64,000 nt of DNA from Cunninghamia lanceolata (taxonomy: Eukaryota > Streptophyta > Pinopsida > Cupressales > Cupressaceae): NCBI GenBank assembly GCA_027924645.1, contig BSBN01000495.1, positions 1,798,001 through 1,862,000 of the forward strand, read 5' to 3'. Under the pieces are notes generated by a model. It saw nothing but the letters and a program-made list of their open reading frames with translations. It searched no databases and was not told the origin of the DNA. Shown piece after piece: positions 12,733 to 23,879 of this stretch (its first letter is position 1; the number at the start of each line of letters is the position of its first letter). The position numbers and the translations under genes are program-made.

Positions 12733-13062
12733 TCATGGTATTTCACTGAACATCTCCACATCTTGTAAATCTATGTTGATCCTTTCCTCATCATCATCTG
12801 TTAACTTACCTATTGTTGTTGCATTGGCACTATTTTTCTCCTCCTCACTTTCTTTAACCAACTTTTCTTGCAGATATTTCTCCTCCACATCCACATTCAA
12901 CATTTTATATTGGATTTCTTGGTCTTTGGCTGTAAATTTATCTTCTAAACTTAATTCTAGATGCATTATAAACTCAAACAACCTATCCATTATCTCTCTT
13001 TTCTCACCATCAATCTTTGATACATCATCGCACCCATTAGTGTCATCCAAAAGACCATCCAT
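12733..13062 (-). pseudogene. Acidic coiled-coil-like frame in LARD-like element
   Basis: This is a 109-residue open frame rich in Glu, Asp and Lys with heptad-like spacing (around EEKYLQEKLVKESEEEK). No domain is recognised. It lies near the 3' end of the internal region on the element's sense strand. Similar charged fragments at 14106-14393 and 14682-14888 on the same strand suggest that the internal region once held one long, purine-rich, possibly gag-like or capture-derived frame. Purine-rich DNA also gives such frames by chance, so a protein function is not supported. Confidence 0.3.
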
Positions 13063-14105
13063 TGTTTAATATGTGCCCCTTCTGAAATTATTATGTCTTC
13101 ATGGTTCACCTCTTCATATTCTTCAACCTGTAGGTTTTCCTTTGTCAAACCAACAACCTACATTACAATGTTTTCCTTTCAAAAATTCTCCTCTACACAA
13201 GTCTCCATCAAATCCTTCACATTGTAAGGTTCATTTTTACCATCACCTATCATTTCTACTTGCAGTATCACATCACTATCACACTTTGCTTTTACTTGCA
13301 GAACTCCTTTACTATCATAGACTATTGTTACTTACAGCATCATGCATTTTATTCTCCCTTGCCTCGATGCCTAGAAGCTCTCTTTTTCTTGTTATCTCTA
13401 CTTGTAGTGTCTCTAGTATAGCATTTTTTCACTCCCCTTGGCTGCATCCACTATCAACATCATTTTGCGATCACTTGTTCCTCCAACTTGTAGCATTGTG
13501 AAGACTCCATTGTCAATATATTTACTTGCACAATCAACTCCCTTTTTTCTAAGTACTTGCAACATGTTTGGAAGTATTTCAACTCCACATGTAACTTCAT
13601 GACTACATATTTCCTTTACTACACCTACTCATAGCTTCTTCCATGTAGCATCCTCCTTCTTCTCTCCTATTGCACTAAGTTGTAGTGACTTGTGTGTAGT
13701 ACCCTCTCTGTACTCTCTTGCTACAGTTACTTGTAGCTCATAAACTGCCTCTACTTGCATCTCCTTGATGACCTGTTCTATCACCCTGGGAGGACCTTAC
13801 ACACATAATACTCCTTTAGTACACTTATAGCATATTATGAGCTCTCTCACTCTCACTTACAACATCTTGGCTACATTCTTTCATCATGCCTTTCTCATGG
13901 CATCTTTACCCCTCAAGTGGCAAGCTTCCTTGGCTATGACTATCCTTTTGTAGCATTTATTTGGCTACTACATCCTCTTCATATTGTTCCATGGTTTTAT
14001 TGCTCCACTCTTTATCATCGAGCATATCTCCAACCTTGGGTGCACACACTAGCACCTCTATGCCTTCCTCTTCTTGGCATGCCTCTCTTATAGCCTCATC
14101 CTATA

Positions 14106-14393
14106 TCATGAGGGTATCTTCATCCTTTCTTCATCATTATTATCCTCTAAACCTACAAACACAAATTTGTTAACAAAAACATAAGGCTCGCTCCTACCCT
14201 TTCTACTTGTCACCATTATGATTGTCCTCTTAGCCATTTGCAACTCATGGCTTATATCCTCCTCCTTCATAGACATTGTACCAATCCTTTGCAGAATGTA
14301 GGTTGCATCCTTTTCCTTTTCCTCATTCATAATGACTCTCTTCTCCTCTACTCCTCTCTCTATCAGGTCTTCCTTGGGATGCTCATGACCCAT
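14106..14393 (-). pseudogene. Charged frame in LARD-like element
   Basis: A 95-residue frame on the element's sense strand, rich in Glu, Lys and Met, with no recognised domain. With 14682-14888 (68 residues, starting close to the primer-binding site) it may be the remains of a single 5' coding region. The identity is unknown. Confidence 0.3.
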
Positions 14394-14914
14394 CTTTTCT
14401 TTAAATCTCTACTTACATGGAATTTCTACCAACTCATTGGCTCTCAAGGAAATCTCCTCCATCCTCTTTTGTTGTCTTTTAGTTTTCCACTTTGCCCCCT
14501 TTAGTGGGACAACTCATGCATTCCCATGGCATCTCCTCTCTCCATTCTCCAAGACTTCCAATCTTTCCTTAGTCTCCCTCAAGGATTTTATCATATCCTC
14601 AAACTTCTCCTTTATGCTAACTGTTATTCCAACTCTTTCTTCATCTTCACTATCATTGGCTACTCTTTTACAATCATGACCTCATTTCTTACTACCTTCA
14701 TAGACATCCATTCTCCTTTGTGCTTCCCTTATAGCTTTCATTACTTCATCAATCTTATCTACATCTCTTGTTGCTATAGAAAACACTTTTACCCTTCTTC
14801 TTGGTGACATTTTGACTATTCTACATTCACACGTATACATGGGTTGTCTTAACATCCCACTAATAAACTTTAGAGGACTCACTCTCACTCCTTACTTCTA
14901 AAAGTTATATCCCA

Positions 14915-14925
14915 CTCTGATACCA
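14915..14925 (-). other. Primer-binding site, tRNA-Met type
   Basis: The minus strand reads TGGTATCAGAG three bases inside the 5' LTR end of the LARD-like element. Confidence 0.8.
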
Positions 14926-14928
14926 CAC

Positions 14929-16252
14929 TAATGGAGCCACACTCGATGACATCTTATTTGACCCTTGCTATAGGCAGCCCTATAGTAGCTGGACACCACT
15001 TCTTGGCCCACACCCAACACAATAATTGCTACATGTGGCTTCAACCAACTCACACACACTCTTCCCTATTGCTATAGGTTAAAGACAATGTTGTAGGTGA
15101 TCTTGTAGTAACCCAACACACCCTTCTTGACCTACACTTCACACTTTGGTTGCTACAAGAAACCTCAATCCAATACCACGCTTAGCCCAATTTCTGTAGG
15201 AATAAAAAATATGCACCTACATACAAACATACATGTAGTTGCTAGTTCATGTAAATAAAGTAATACAAACATAGTCCCCATATGGATAAAGGTAGGTCTT
15301 GTTACACACATCAAATAAAATCACAAAAGACCGATCACATGCATATAAGGAGAAACATGGAAAACATATTAAAATAGGGACTTCTTCTTTTGTTAATATT
15401 GGGATAAATCTATACATTCATCGTTATTTTGATTAGCTTGCATAGGCTTGTATTTTATGGCCTAATCTCAAACTGAACTCCCCTTTGTCCTGCTATTCTA
15501 TCTCATGCCTCCACTTTGAGGTCATTTATTTTTTTTCTCTACCTTTACACCTCCTCCTTTCCTTCTCTTCTAATCCCTATGTTCACAACTCCCATGTTAT
15601 ACTTTCTATTTTTGTTTCCCTTGAATGCAGACCTTTTCCATTCTCCTCTTACACCATTCTCAAAATGTTCTCTTCTTTTCTCCTTTTCTGCACCTTTTTT
15701 CTCTTTCTCCCTATTTCCTTTTTCTACTTTATCCTTTGCCTCTTGTCTTCTTTTCTCACTTCCATGTAGTCCTCCTTTTGTTTATTCCTCTTTTCTTTCC
15801 CTCCACTTTGCTACTTTTCCACTTACAAATGCTCTCTCTATCTTCACCTACATCTTCTACATACACCCAAAAATTCTTGAATCCTACCATTTTGGAAAGT
15901 TCTAGACCTCTCACCTCTCCAAAACTATTCAAAAATCTCACTTAGAATTATTTTAGCACTTAAAATGGCCCTCGTGAATGTTGTGCCTACCACCATAGAC
16001 CCCCCTCTCAAATCTGGTGCTCAAATCTTCAATTTGGGTGCAAAATAATTCACACTAATGATTGGAGTGGACCAAAATAATGTTTGAATTCACCTACCTC
16101 ATGTAGTCTTCCTTGGAATTGCATAAATTCTAGTTGACATTGGATTCAATGGCTCCTTCTAGCCAATAGTCAGAAGAATTTAAAAAAACTAGTGGTAGGG
16201 AGCAAAAAATATATCTTCAACTTGAGGGACTTTGCTAGATGCCCCTGCATCA
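14929..16252 (-). repeat. 5' LTR of LARD-like element
   Basis: This is the partner of 10993-12337; target duplication TGTAT follows at 16253-16257. Confidence 0.85.
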
Positions 16253-16871
16253 TGTATTCATTAAAGATATTGAGGAAATTAAGGTTTGATTCAACCCTCT
16301 TTTGATCTAACAAATTATTAATTAAATTTGATTCAATCAAACCTACTTATGTGGCACAATTTTCTTCTCCTATCCACATAATACAAAATTTTCTAACTCA
16401 ATATTGTAAACATGATATCTTGTGGATAGGGGACAAATTGAAACATCTCTAGATAAGATTTTATGTGTATGTATCCCTTGGAATTTTCTTTTTAAAAAGT
16501 ATGATATAATATTATTTCTAAAATTATATTTTTTATCATTTTTCAAGAAAGATAAGTTCATTGTAAACAAAAGGCCTCTATTCAAGACACTAGTATAAAT
16601 AGTAAACTAGGTCAAAAAATTGCACTATTCTGCACTTGATGTCCTTGTTTCAATAGAAAAACATTGATAATAGGCAAAGAGAAACGCATTACAATATAAT
16701 GTAAATCTAAATTTTAATTAGTACTATGAAATAATCAATAATAAGTAAAATATTTAATAAACATTACTAAGAAAATCTATGCACTATATATTTAAGCTAA
16801 GCATTTAATTCCAATAAATCTTAGAATGATTATATTTGTAGTAAATGTTAAGTGATATGCTTTTTGAGACT

Positions 16872-16944
16872 TGGACCAGCTAGGACTCAAACCTAGGACC
16901 TTCCATTCACTGCTAGAGTGCTCTACCAATGAGCTACTAGCCCC
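16872..16944 (-). ncRNA. tRNA-like sequence in TRIM 3' LTR
   Basis: A 73-nt segment on the minus strand with tRNA layout. The D-arm is GCTC/GAGC with loop ATTGGTA. The T-arm is CTAGG/CCTAG with a 7-nt loop TTTGAGT. A weak 4-bp anticodon stem is possible. The A box TAGCTCATTGGTAGAGC is at 16920-16936 and the B box GGTTTGAGTCC at 16883-16893. The acceptor stem pairs only partly, so it is not a functional tRNA gene. It is inferred to be an internal Pol III promoter cassette. Confidence 0.75.
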
Positions 16945-16996
16945 TCTTGGACCAGTCCATCGTCGGTCCGGGTGTGGCTTATTTCCAACACCAACA

Positions 16997-17005
16997 CCCC
17001 TCTTT
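16997..17005 (-). other. Polypurine tract of TRIM
   Basis: The minus strand reads AAAGAGGGG immediately before the 3' LTR. Confidence 0.75.
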
Positions 17006-17044
17006 AAGCCACACCTCTTATGTGCTTGGGGCTCCTAGCCTGGG

Positions 17045-17060
17045 CCTAGCTCTAATATCA
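17045..17060 (-). other. Decayed primer-binding site of TRIM
   Basis: TGATATTAGAGCTAGG on the minus strand, directly after the 5' LTR. It differs by two transitions from the TGGTATCAGAGCTAGG seen at 62259 in this window. Confidence 0.75.
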
Positions 17061-17070
17061 TGTTGAGACA

Positions 17071-17143
17071 TGGACCGGCTAGGACTCGAACTTAGGACCT
17101 TCCATATGTTGTTGGACTACTCTACGACTGAGCTACTGGCCCC
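17071..17143 (-). ncRNA. tRNA-like sequence in TRIM 5' LTR
   Basis: The second 73-nt tRNA-like segment, exactly the same length as the first. The A box is TAGCTCAGTCGTAGAGT (17119-17135) and the B box AGTTCGAGTCC (17082-17092). The anticodon region differs from the other copy, consistent with drift. Confidence 0.75.
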
Positions 17144-17479
17144 TCTTGGACCAGTCCATTGTCAGTCTAGGTGTGGCTTATTTCCAACACCAATAATGCT
17201 AAGATGTCAAAAATTAAAAAATAATATTAAAAAAATTAAAAATTTGATGTAAATCACTAAAAGATGATAAAACAATAAAAATTAAAAAAAAAACTATAAA
17301 TTGGATCTATAGAGAAATAACACAAATCACTAGTTTATATCATTTTTGAATTCTTGATAATTTGTTTAGTATAATTGACATGTGCTAAATACTAAAAAAT
17401 GCTAATATTTATGACCTAAAAAGATTGTTGCCAAGACTCCTCTAAAATTCTACCATCTTCTCCCTTTGATTGTTTGTCC

Positions 17480-19140
17480 TAGGAAAATTATGTTCATCAA
17501 ATTCTTGATAACATCATTTTTGTGCAAGAATGAATGGAATGGGCTAGACATTCTCAACAACAAACCATCCTTTCTAGAATTAACTTTGCCAAAGCCTATG
17601 ATTGCATAGAATGGCGCTTCATACTTGCAATACTTTAGGGTTTAGGTTTTCGTCCTAAATGCGTGAGATCTATTGAATTTTTTTTATGTATCTTCTTACA
17701 TCACTATTAAATGATCACCAATCTTCATCTATTGAGATTTTAATATCTCTACATCAAGGATGCCCTCTTGATCCTACTTTATATGTGTTGGTTGTTGAAG
17801 GCTCTAGTTATCTTTTGGCTCATCTTGTGTTATAGAACCTAGTAAAATTTATCACTCTTCCCAAGTCCACTCAATAGCTTGATAATGGTTATTTACCAAT
17901 GATTCTTTTCTTACTCTCTTAGAGGATGAAAACAATGTCAATTAGACTTTTCAATGCCTAGAAACTTTTTTCTTAGCATCTTGTTCAAGTATTCAATGGA
18001 AAAAACTTAATTCTATGAACACTCTTTCTTGCCTAAAGCTACATGGCTTAAAACTTTTGGCTATATATGGATTGATCATGGAGATGTTTTTAGATTCTTA
18101 GGCATTCTTTTTTCTTTTCAATCTTGTTCATCAACATTATGGAAAGTTGTTATTAGCTAGGTGGAAAGAACTTGACTATTAGATTACTAGGCCACTCTCC
18201 CTTACAAAAAAGTTCTAGGTGTGTTCTAAGGTTGTATCTATACTACTCATGTTTCTTATTCTTCATGTCCAGTGCCTTCCAAAGCTTCTTATCAGAAACA
18301 TAGAAAATTCCTTAGAGATTTTTTAGGGGCTTCATTAGAATAATGGAAAGGCTTTCACAGAGTTGCTTGGGAATACTATTTCCTTCCTAGTGATTCTGGA
18401 GGGCTTGGCCTTATGTGCTCAATTGATAATTAGAGCCTTGGATGCCAATGAGCTTGGAAAATTTTGGTTCGACACTGTATCTCTATTTGAGTTCCTCATG
18501 GATGTAAATATTAGAGAGACCTTGGTCTTTAACCAATCCTCATTATGAAGGAGCCTATTCTTGAATCAATAACACTTTCATTATTAAAATCATATGGAAA
18601 GCTTGGGAAGATATTAAGCCAAGGCTTATTTGGAACAATAATGAATTTCATACTAGATTATCTCATAGTATTGATATGTTTGACATTTGGAAAGAGAGGA
18701 ATTATACTCTCTTTTCTCAATGTAGTATCGATAATAATTTCTCCATGTATTCTGAATCACTAAAAGAGGATGTTGATGTGGTAGAGGTCATATGCTCATA
18801 GGCATTATTCTCATGAGTCCCATGCTTCTTAGTGCAAAGCTCTTGGTTGCATTGCCCATGGATAGCCTCTACTTTCCCATCAGCCTTCAACTTCCTCTCA
18901 ACCCCATGACAGAGGTGCCTCTGGTTGGCCAAATAGTGGCAAGCTTCCTTGACTTGCATTGGTCATTTCTCCTCCTAGGGTTGTTATTCAACCTCCCAAG
19001 GATGTACAAGATGAATAGTCTAATGATGGTGATCTTATAGGTTGGGAGCCCATACCAAATGGCCAAGTTAATCCTAATGTTTGGAAACCACAAGACCTTG
19101 AGTCACCTCCTACTAGTTCAATAACTCTTGTTCCTTAGTA
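17480..19140 (+). pseudogene. LINE (L1-type) reverse-transcriptase remnant
   Basis: The plus strand holds a non-LTR retrotransposon ORF2 in pieces: HQILDNIIFVQE near 17490, the RT motif FAKAYDCIEW near 17585-17614, QGCPLDPTLYVLVVEGSSY near 17755-17815 in a shifted frame, LGIPFSFQSC-like text near 18100, and FHRVAWEYYFLPSDSGGLGL near 18353-18412. A further frame piece is at 18363-18548. There are many stops and at least three frame changes. After 18780 a weaker coding-like tail runs to about 19140. The 5' end, the endonuclease and a clear poly(A) tail are not seen. It is dead, and only a partial copy remains. Confidence 0.75.
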
Positions 19141-19924
19141 GTTTGTTGTTATATTTTCATTTTTAATATATTGTTTAAACTTACATCTTACATAAACTAT
19201 AGGGTGTGATTTTTCCACCCACCCTTTTTTTATATAATATAGATTTAAAAAAAATTGATATATTAATATAAATAACATTGTTTCATAGATGAAAGGACAC
19301 CATTGTACTTCCTATCTATAATATAAACAATATAAAATAATTAAAATATTTTTCAATAATGAATTGAAAATCAACTCAATTTTTTTCCCCAAAAAGTCAA
19401 ACATTACAACAACTTGATTACAACAATACCACGTATGCACTTTTAGATGCCTTACAAATCATAGATGTCCTTTTTAACAATGTGATAGGTGGTTATTCTC
19501 ATTTTACCTAGAAGAAAAAAATGCTCCCTTAATTCCAGACGCGTTCCATCCATTGCATTATCTTTTTGTCAAGTTTCCAATCAATCCCATTGCAAGTTAA
19601 CCCATCTCGCAAATGTGCAGTCTACTATTAATTGATCAGTAAATTACTAAACAGTAAAATAATATTAATGTATTTGTAAGTATACTCTTGGACACAATTA
19701 ACAAACACAAACGGTCTCCATTAAATAGTAAAAACATACAGCATACTTTTGTAAACAATCTTGTAGGCCGGCAGGAGTAGACTGGATCAGATCACAGTAG
19801 CACAACTACACACCATTGTTATTTCAGAATATTGAAGCAAGAGCTTTCATAGTGCTCAGGACATTAAACCTATAGTAATTCCCTAGTATTAGTAGTTCAT
19901 AATATTAAAGCTAAGTGGTGCTAT
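19141..19924. other. AT-rich spacer
   Basis: No gene or element end is seen here. It is the 3' flank of the dioxygenase gene. No canonical AATAAA was found close to its stop codon; AATATT-like words are present. Confidence 0.5.
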
Positions 19925-21137
19925 TTAGCAGGCTTGTTGGGAGAGTGCTCTCATAGCTTCAAATCGTGGCTCCTTGGCTTCGTATTTCTCCTGAGCGTAA
20001 ACATTCATATGATCACCAAATGAATACTTAGGATATATGGACAATTCATCTTTTCCATTAACCATGGCTTCAGTTTTGTCGACTGGATGAGCAGGGTAGA
20101 CCATTGCAGTGAGACTGGGATTGTAGAACGAGGCCACTGATAAGCGATTACCATTTTCTGTGGGCAGAATACGATGATATGCGCTCTTGTATTTTCCTCC
20201 ACTTATCACTTCCAACTGATCGCCAATGTCAATCACAATCGAATGAGAAATAGGCTGTACATTAATCCAGTTGCCATTGTTGAGGACTTGAAGACCACCC
20301 ACTCGGTCATCTTGGAAGAGCAGAATGAGACCGCCTGCGTCTGTATGTGAGCGCAGGCCGTCGATTAGATCAGGTCGTGGGCATGGTGGATAATGACTAA
20401 CCTTCGTGCCAAAGAATGGCTTCTCTCCTCCTGCAAATGCCTCTTTCAGATAATCTTTCTCCAGTCCTAAATTCAAGCTAATTATCTTCAGCAGTCTCTC
20501 TGCAAGTCCAAGTATCTCGTGCTGGAATTCTTCTATGGTTTCCCTGCATATAAAGAACATAAAACAATGAATGAATTTCAAATATGCATAGACAAAAAGA
20601 AAGCATAGAAATATAGTTGATGCAAAAACAATCAATATTTGTTCCATGTACTTGAGTTTGCTGGGTTGTGATGGCCAGGAATCCGTCTTTTGCAAGTCAC
20701 TGACCATGAAAACATCTTCCCAATTGACATCCCCAATCTTTTGATAATTCGGAGAATTTTGGCTCGCTATCAAATCATTCAGCATATTCACCATCATAGA
20801 TTCCTGGAATTGTTTCTCTCTGTTAAGCTTGAAATCCTCTTTGCATAGCTTCTTTACGCGATCCATGAGACTGTGACTGATGCCATGGTTTAAAAGCTGA
20901 AAGTTGAAACTAACAAGATATCAGTGATTCATACAGAATATTTAACCTAGATAGAGATTATCTACATATAGGAACTTTGAATCTCTGAGAGAAAAGCTGT
21001 TACCTACATATAGACATAGAGAATGCAGGTGTTACCTGAAAGAATCCAGGATTCTCGCAAGCATTTGCAATCTGAGCCATGACCTCCTCTCTACCTTCTT
21101 CATTGAAAGTTGCCATGTCTATCACAGGGATGGCCAT
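19925..21137 (-). CDS. ACO: ACC oxidase-type 2-oxoglutarate/Fe(II) dioxygenase family gene, 3 exons
   Basis: The only intact host gene. Exons on the minus strand are 21036-21137, 20652-20896 and 19925-20543, with GT-AG introns of 139 and 108 bp; the total is 966 nt or 321 residues, typical of ACC oxidase. The start MAIPVIDM and both intron positions (after PGFFQ, and before the ETIEEF block) fit ACO genes, which often have a third intron that is absent here. Visible motifs: iron ligands His182, Asp184 (SHTDAGG) and His239 (SAYHRIL); RLS at 249-251, where ACOs usually have RMS; and C-terminal Lys302, Lys306 and Arg309 in KYEAKEPRF. The family converts ACC to ethylene with Fe(II), ascorbate and CO2 in the cytosol. 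The enzyme class is secure. True ACO activity is probable but not proven, as related dioxygenases share this core. Confidence 0.88.
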
Positions 21138-21248
21138 GTCTGGAGAAATCTAAGAGCGAGGAAGAATAATTGATACAAAAAGCTTATAACAAAGCCTTAG
21201 AAGGTCTTCTCAAAACGAGCGCGATGAAATACACAATACGCCAAGGCG

Positions 21249-21258
21249 TATATATATT
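21249..21258 (-). promoter_or_regulatory. Candidate TATA box of the dioxygenase gene
   Basis: AATATATATA on the minus strand lies about 110 bp upstream of the start codon, leaving a plausible 5' leader of about 80 nt. It is the only TATA-like element in the proximal upstream region. Confidence 0.5.
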
Positions 21259-21259
21259 A

Positions 21260-23357
21260 TCCTGATTGATTTTGGGGCCAGTAAGTTATAATTTATCTCT
21301 AGTGCAAACAGAACCGATTGAGTCAATACATCTGTTTGCTTGCACAAATAAATGTCTAGATTGAATTGACGACGTAAACTTATGCACAACCGGACGTCTC
21401 CACCAAACTACTTCACCTCTAAGAACAAATAAACGGCATCCCAATGTCAAACTGACTAGAAATCGAAATCAATAACCCGTCAGCGCTGAGCGAGCAATAG
21501 GGCCCATTAGTTATCACAAATGGATAATCGATAGAAGAATTATCCAAGCAAGATATGCTTGGGATCTACTATTTGGATTACTTTTATCCCGATGGAGATA
21601 CCATCATCTAACCCGCCCACCGTAAACAGCCCACTGTTTTTTTCAGTTTTTGACTTTCGACAGGGAACAGATCAGTCGGCAGATTTCAACAGAATTTCAC
21701 TGCCGGGCTGTTTAAGCTCTTCCCATTTAACCTAAGGTTGAAGGGAACTTTTGCAAGGAGATTGAAGTTAAAATTATAGAGTGCTTGCTTAAATTGTGAG
21801 TATTTTTCCTCTAGAATGTAATGGTGAGAGCACTTTACTTAAACATCATCCATTTAATGATTAAACAGTCAATATCAATTTTACACCTCTTGCACAATAA
21901 AAAGTGGTAAATATTTGTCGTATTTTTATTTGGCTAAAATTGACTTTTGATCATTGAAGTAGATGAAGTTTAAGGATAGCTAAATGAGAGTTTCGTATCC
22001 ATGCAATTTTCTCTTATAATTGATTTATTTTGTGTGAATTTAAGTCTTGAATTTTTCATATTTTTATCTTATTATAACTCATTTTTTATATATTTGTCAT
22101 GAATTCTGAAATTTATTTTTTATTATTCAAGATTAGTATTACACTTGTAGATTTGATCAAGATCACTTTTCCACACTATGGATATGAACCTTGAGCTTTT
22201 ATAATTCAAACTCAAAATTTATCCCATCAACTCTTTCTTACTAGCTATTAATGAGCTCTCCTAGCATACATATGTGTTCTTGGTTACATTGTATTTAAGC
22301 ACACTCATTAAATCATTTTGGAATAAACTACGACATTCTAATTGAGCACATTTAGATTTTGATTTACAAGGAGAATAAAAAGAATCTTGAGCATTGTAAC
22401 ATAATCTAGGAGCATATCATCCTAGGTCCTCTAAACACTTGTTGTCTCTAAACCTTTCAATAATAGCCATTAATGTAGTTTATTTGGGGTCTAAGTAGAA
22501 CTTGAACATCACAATCCACCAAATCACCCAAAAAACCTGTTCAAAAACACTACATATTGTTATGCATATTAAAATAGTAGAAATCAACGCAAGCCGATCC
22601 CAAGAGTTCAAATTCCACTAGATTTGATCTCTAAGTTTCAAATTAGGTTCGTGTAAAAATTCAAATCCATGCTTGTTTATGTGATCTAGAGAAAAAATAG
22701 TTAGTTTGTATAATTTGTTATATCTTTATCTAAGTTAGTCCTAAAATTCTAGAATATTGGCAAATCAATTTCTAACATTTGTCACAACAATTATTTATCA
22801 TTATACTTTGATATAGGTATCATTTTTTATTTATTCTAATTAACCAATTATTTTAGTTATGATTTGCAACTCTAGAATCCTAGGTATTTATTCTTGTTTA
22901 ATTATTTATCCTAGTTAAATTGTAGTGGAAAGTATAAATTTTGCCTACATTTTTGGTAAACCTATCTTATCTTACATGACCTAGGGTTTTAACCTCAAGG
23001 TTTATTTCTTCTACAATAGACTCTTAGATTTGAATTTTTTTATTGTTATTCCTTTATCTCATATATAATTAGGCTTTGGATCCTTTCTTTATTTTTGTCT
23101 CTTGATTTATGTATATCAAGGTCTAGATCTTTGTTACATATCGACCGTTGGACTGTGTGTTCTTGTTATATTGTTTCTCCTACCTTTTCTTAGACCTTTT
23201 CTTTTAACTTATATTCATGTATATCATGCCAATTTTGATGTTTTCCTACACATTTTTCATTTGATTTCCCCATCCTTGATTCTTTCATGTCTTATAATGG
23301 TAATGAAATGTAAATTTACATGTTAAATTGTTCATATCATCATATTATGCCCATATA
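21260..23357. other. Upstream intergenic DNA of the dioxygenase gene
   Basis: It is slightly more GC-rich to about 21720, probably promoter-proximal host DNA, then AT-rich. No further gene, element end or conserved frame is seen. Confidence 0.4.
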
Positions 23358-23478
23358 CATGATGAGGATATTTTGTTGCATATAGTTAGAGCTACTTTAG
23401 TTGATAAAGATAAACAATGGTTTGATTTATACATTACAAGTAAAATTCATATTTCCATAATTCACTATGTTCTTTTAT
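23358..23478 (+). pseudogene. Possible gag-like fragment
   Basis: An open stretch reading HDEDILLHIVRATLVDKDKQ and then WFDLYI resembles the core of plant gypsy gag proteins (the W-F block). It is very short and flanked by stops; the copia element at 23880 is inserted downstream of it. Similarity is by eye only. Confidence 0.25.
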
Positions 23479-23879
23479 AGATTACTTTACTATTGGCCTT
23501 AGACCATGTTTTCTCCATGATTCTCATGCTTCTACTTCTTATGACCCTTCCTTAGTGATTCGCTTAGATTTTTCTATGCATCATAATGAACCAACACTTT
23601 TTATGGAGACCCTCCTTTGAATTCTTTCATTCTTTCTCATGTGATGTGTCCTTGTGTGATTATCAAGTACATTCATCAAAACATTCTATTGAAGAAAAAC
23701 ACGGCTTCGATATACCTAGGAATGAAGAACATGAGGATCTTTTATAATTTTTACTCGGTATATGTGAGCATAATGTGCCACTCAATGATGATACAAATTT
23801 ACCACCCTCTCTCATCATTACACATTGTACATATAAACATCTAGATATGGTATAAAATGAGCATAATCTATAATGTTCC

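Larger units (their letters stand above)
10993..16252 (-). mobile_element. LARD-like LTR retrotransposon without pol
   Basis: Two direct repeats, 10993-12337 and 14929-16252, flank a 2.6 kb internal region. On the minus strand each LTR begins TGATGCAGGGGC and ends CCATTA. A primer-binding site TGGTATCAGAG lies at 14915-14925 just inside the 5' LTR, which fixes the orientation. The 5-bp target duplication TGTAT (plus strand) is at 10988-10992 and 16253-16257. The internal region encodes only short charged frames on the minus strand and no recognisable gag, protease, integrase or RT, so it is non-autonomous. The LTRs are clearly more diverged than those of the other elements here, so it is old. 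The LTR end TTA instead of CA is unusual. Confidence 0.85.
16862..17195 (-). mobile_element. TRIM with tRNA-like sequence in both LTRs
   Basis: A complete 334-bp miniature LTR element: two 135-bp LTRs (16862-16996 and 17061-17195), a 64-bp internal region and a 5-bp target duplication ATGCT (16857-16861 and 17196-17200). On the minus strand the LTR begins TGTTGGTGTTGG and ends GTCTCAACA. The 5' LTR is followed directly by TGATATTAGAGCTAGG, a decayed tRNA-Met primer site. The 3' LTR is preceded directly by AAAGAGGGG, a polypurine tract. Each LTR carries a 73-nt tRNA-like segment with A and B boxes. It has no coding capacity. A plain tRNA-derived SINE is a less good explanation, because of the two LTRs, the primer site, the polypurine tract and the 5-bp duplication. 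Confidence 0.9.

Noticed and set aside
16872..17143. Two tRNA genes
   Set aside because: The acceptor stems pair poorly, the anticodon loops disagree between copies, and both lie in the LTRs of a TRIM.
20005..20202. Open frame overlapping the dioxygenase gene
   Set aside because: It is a frame-shifted shadow of exon 3 on the same strand.
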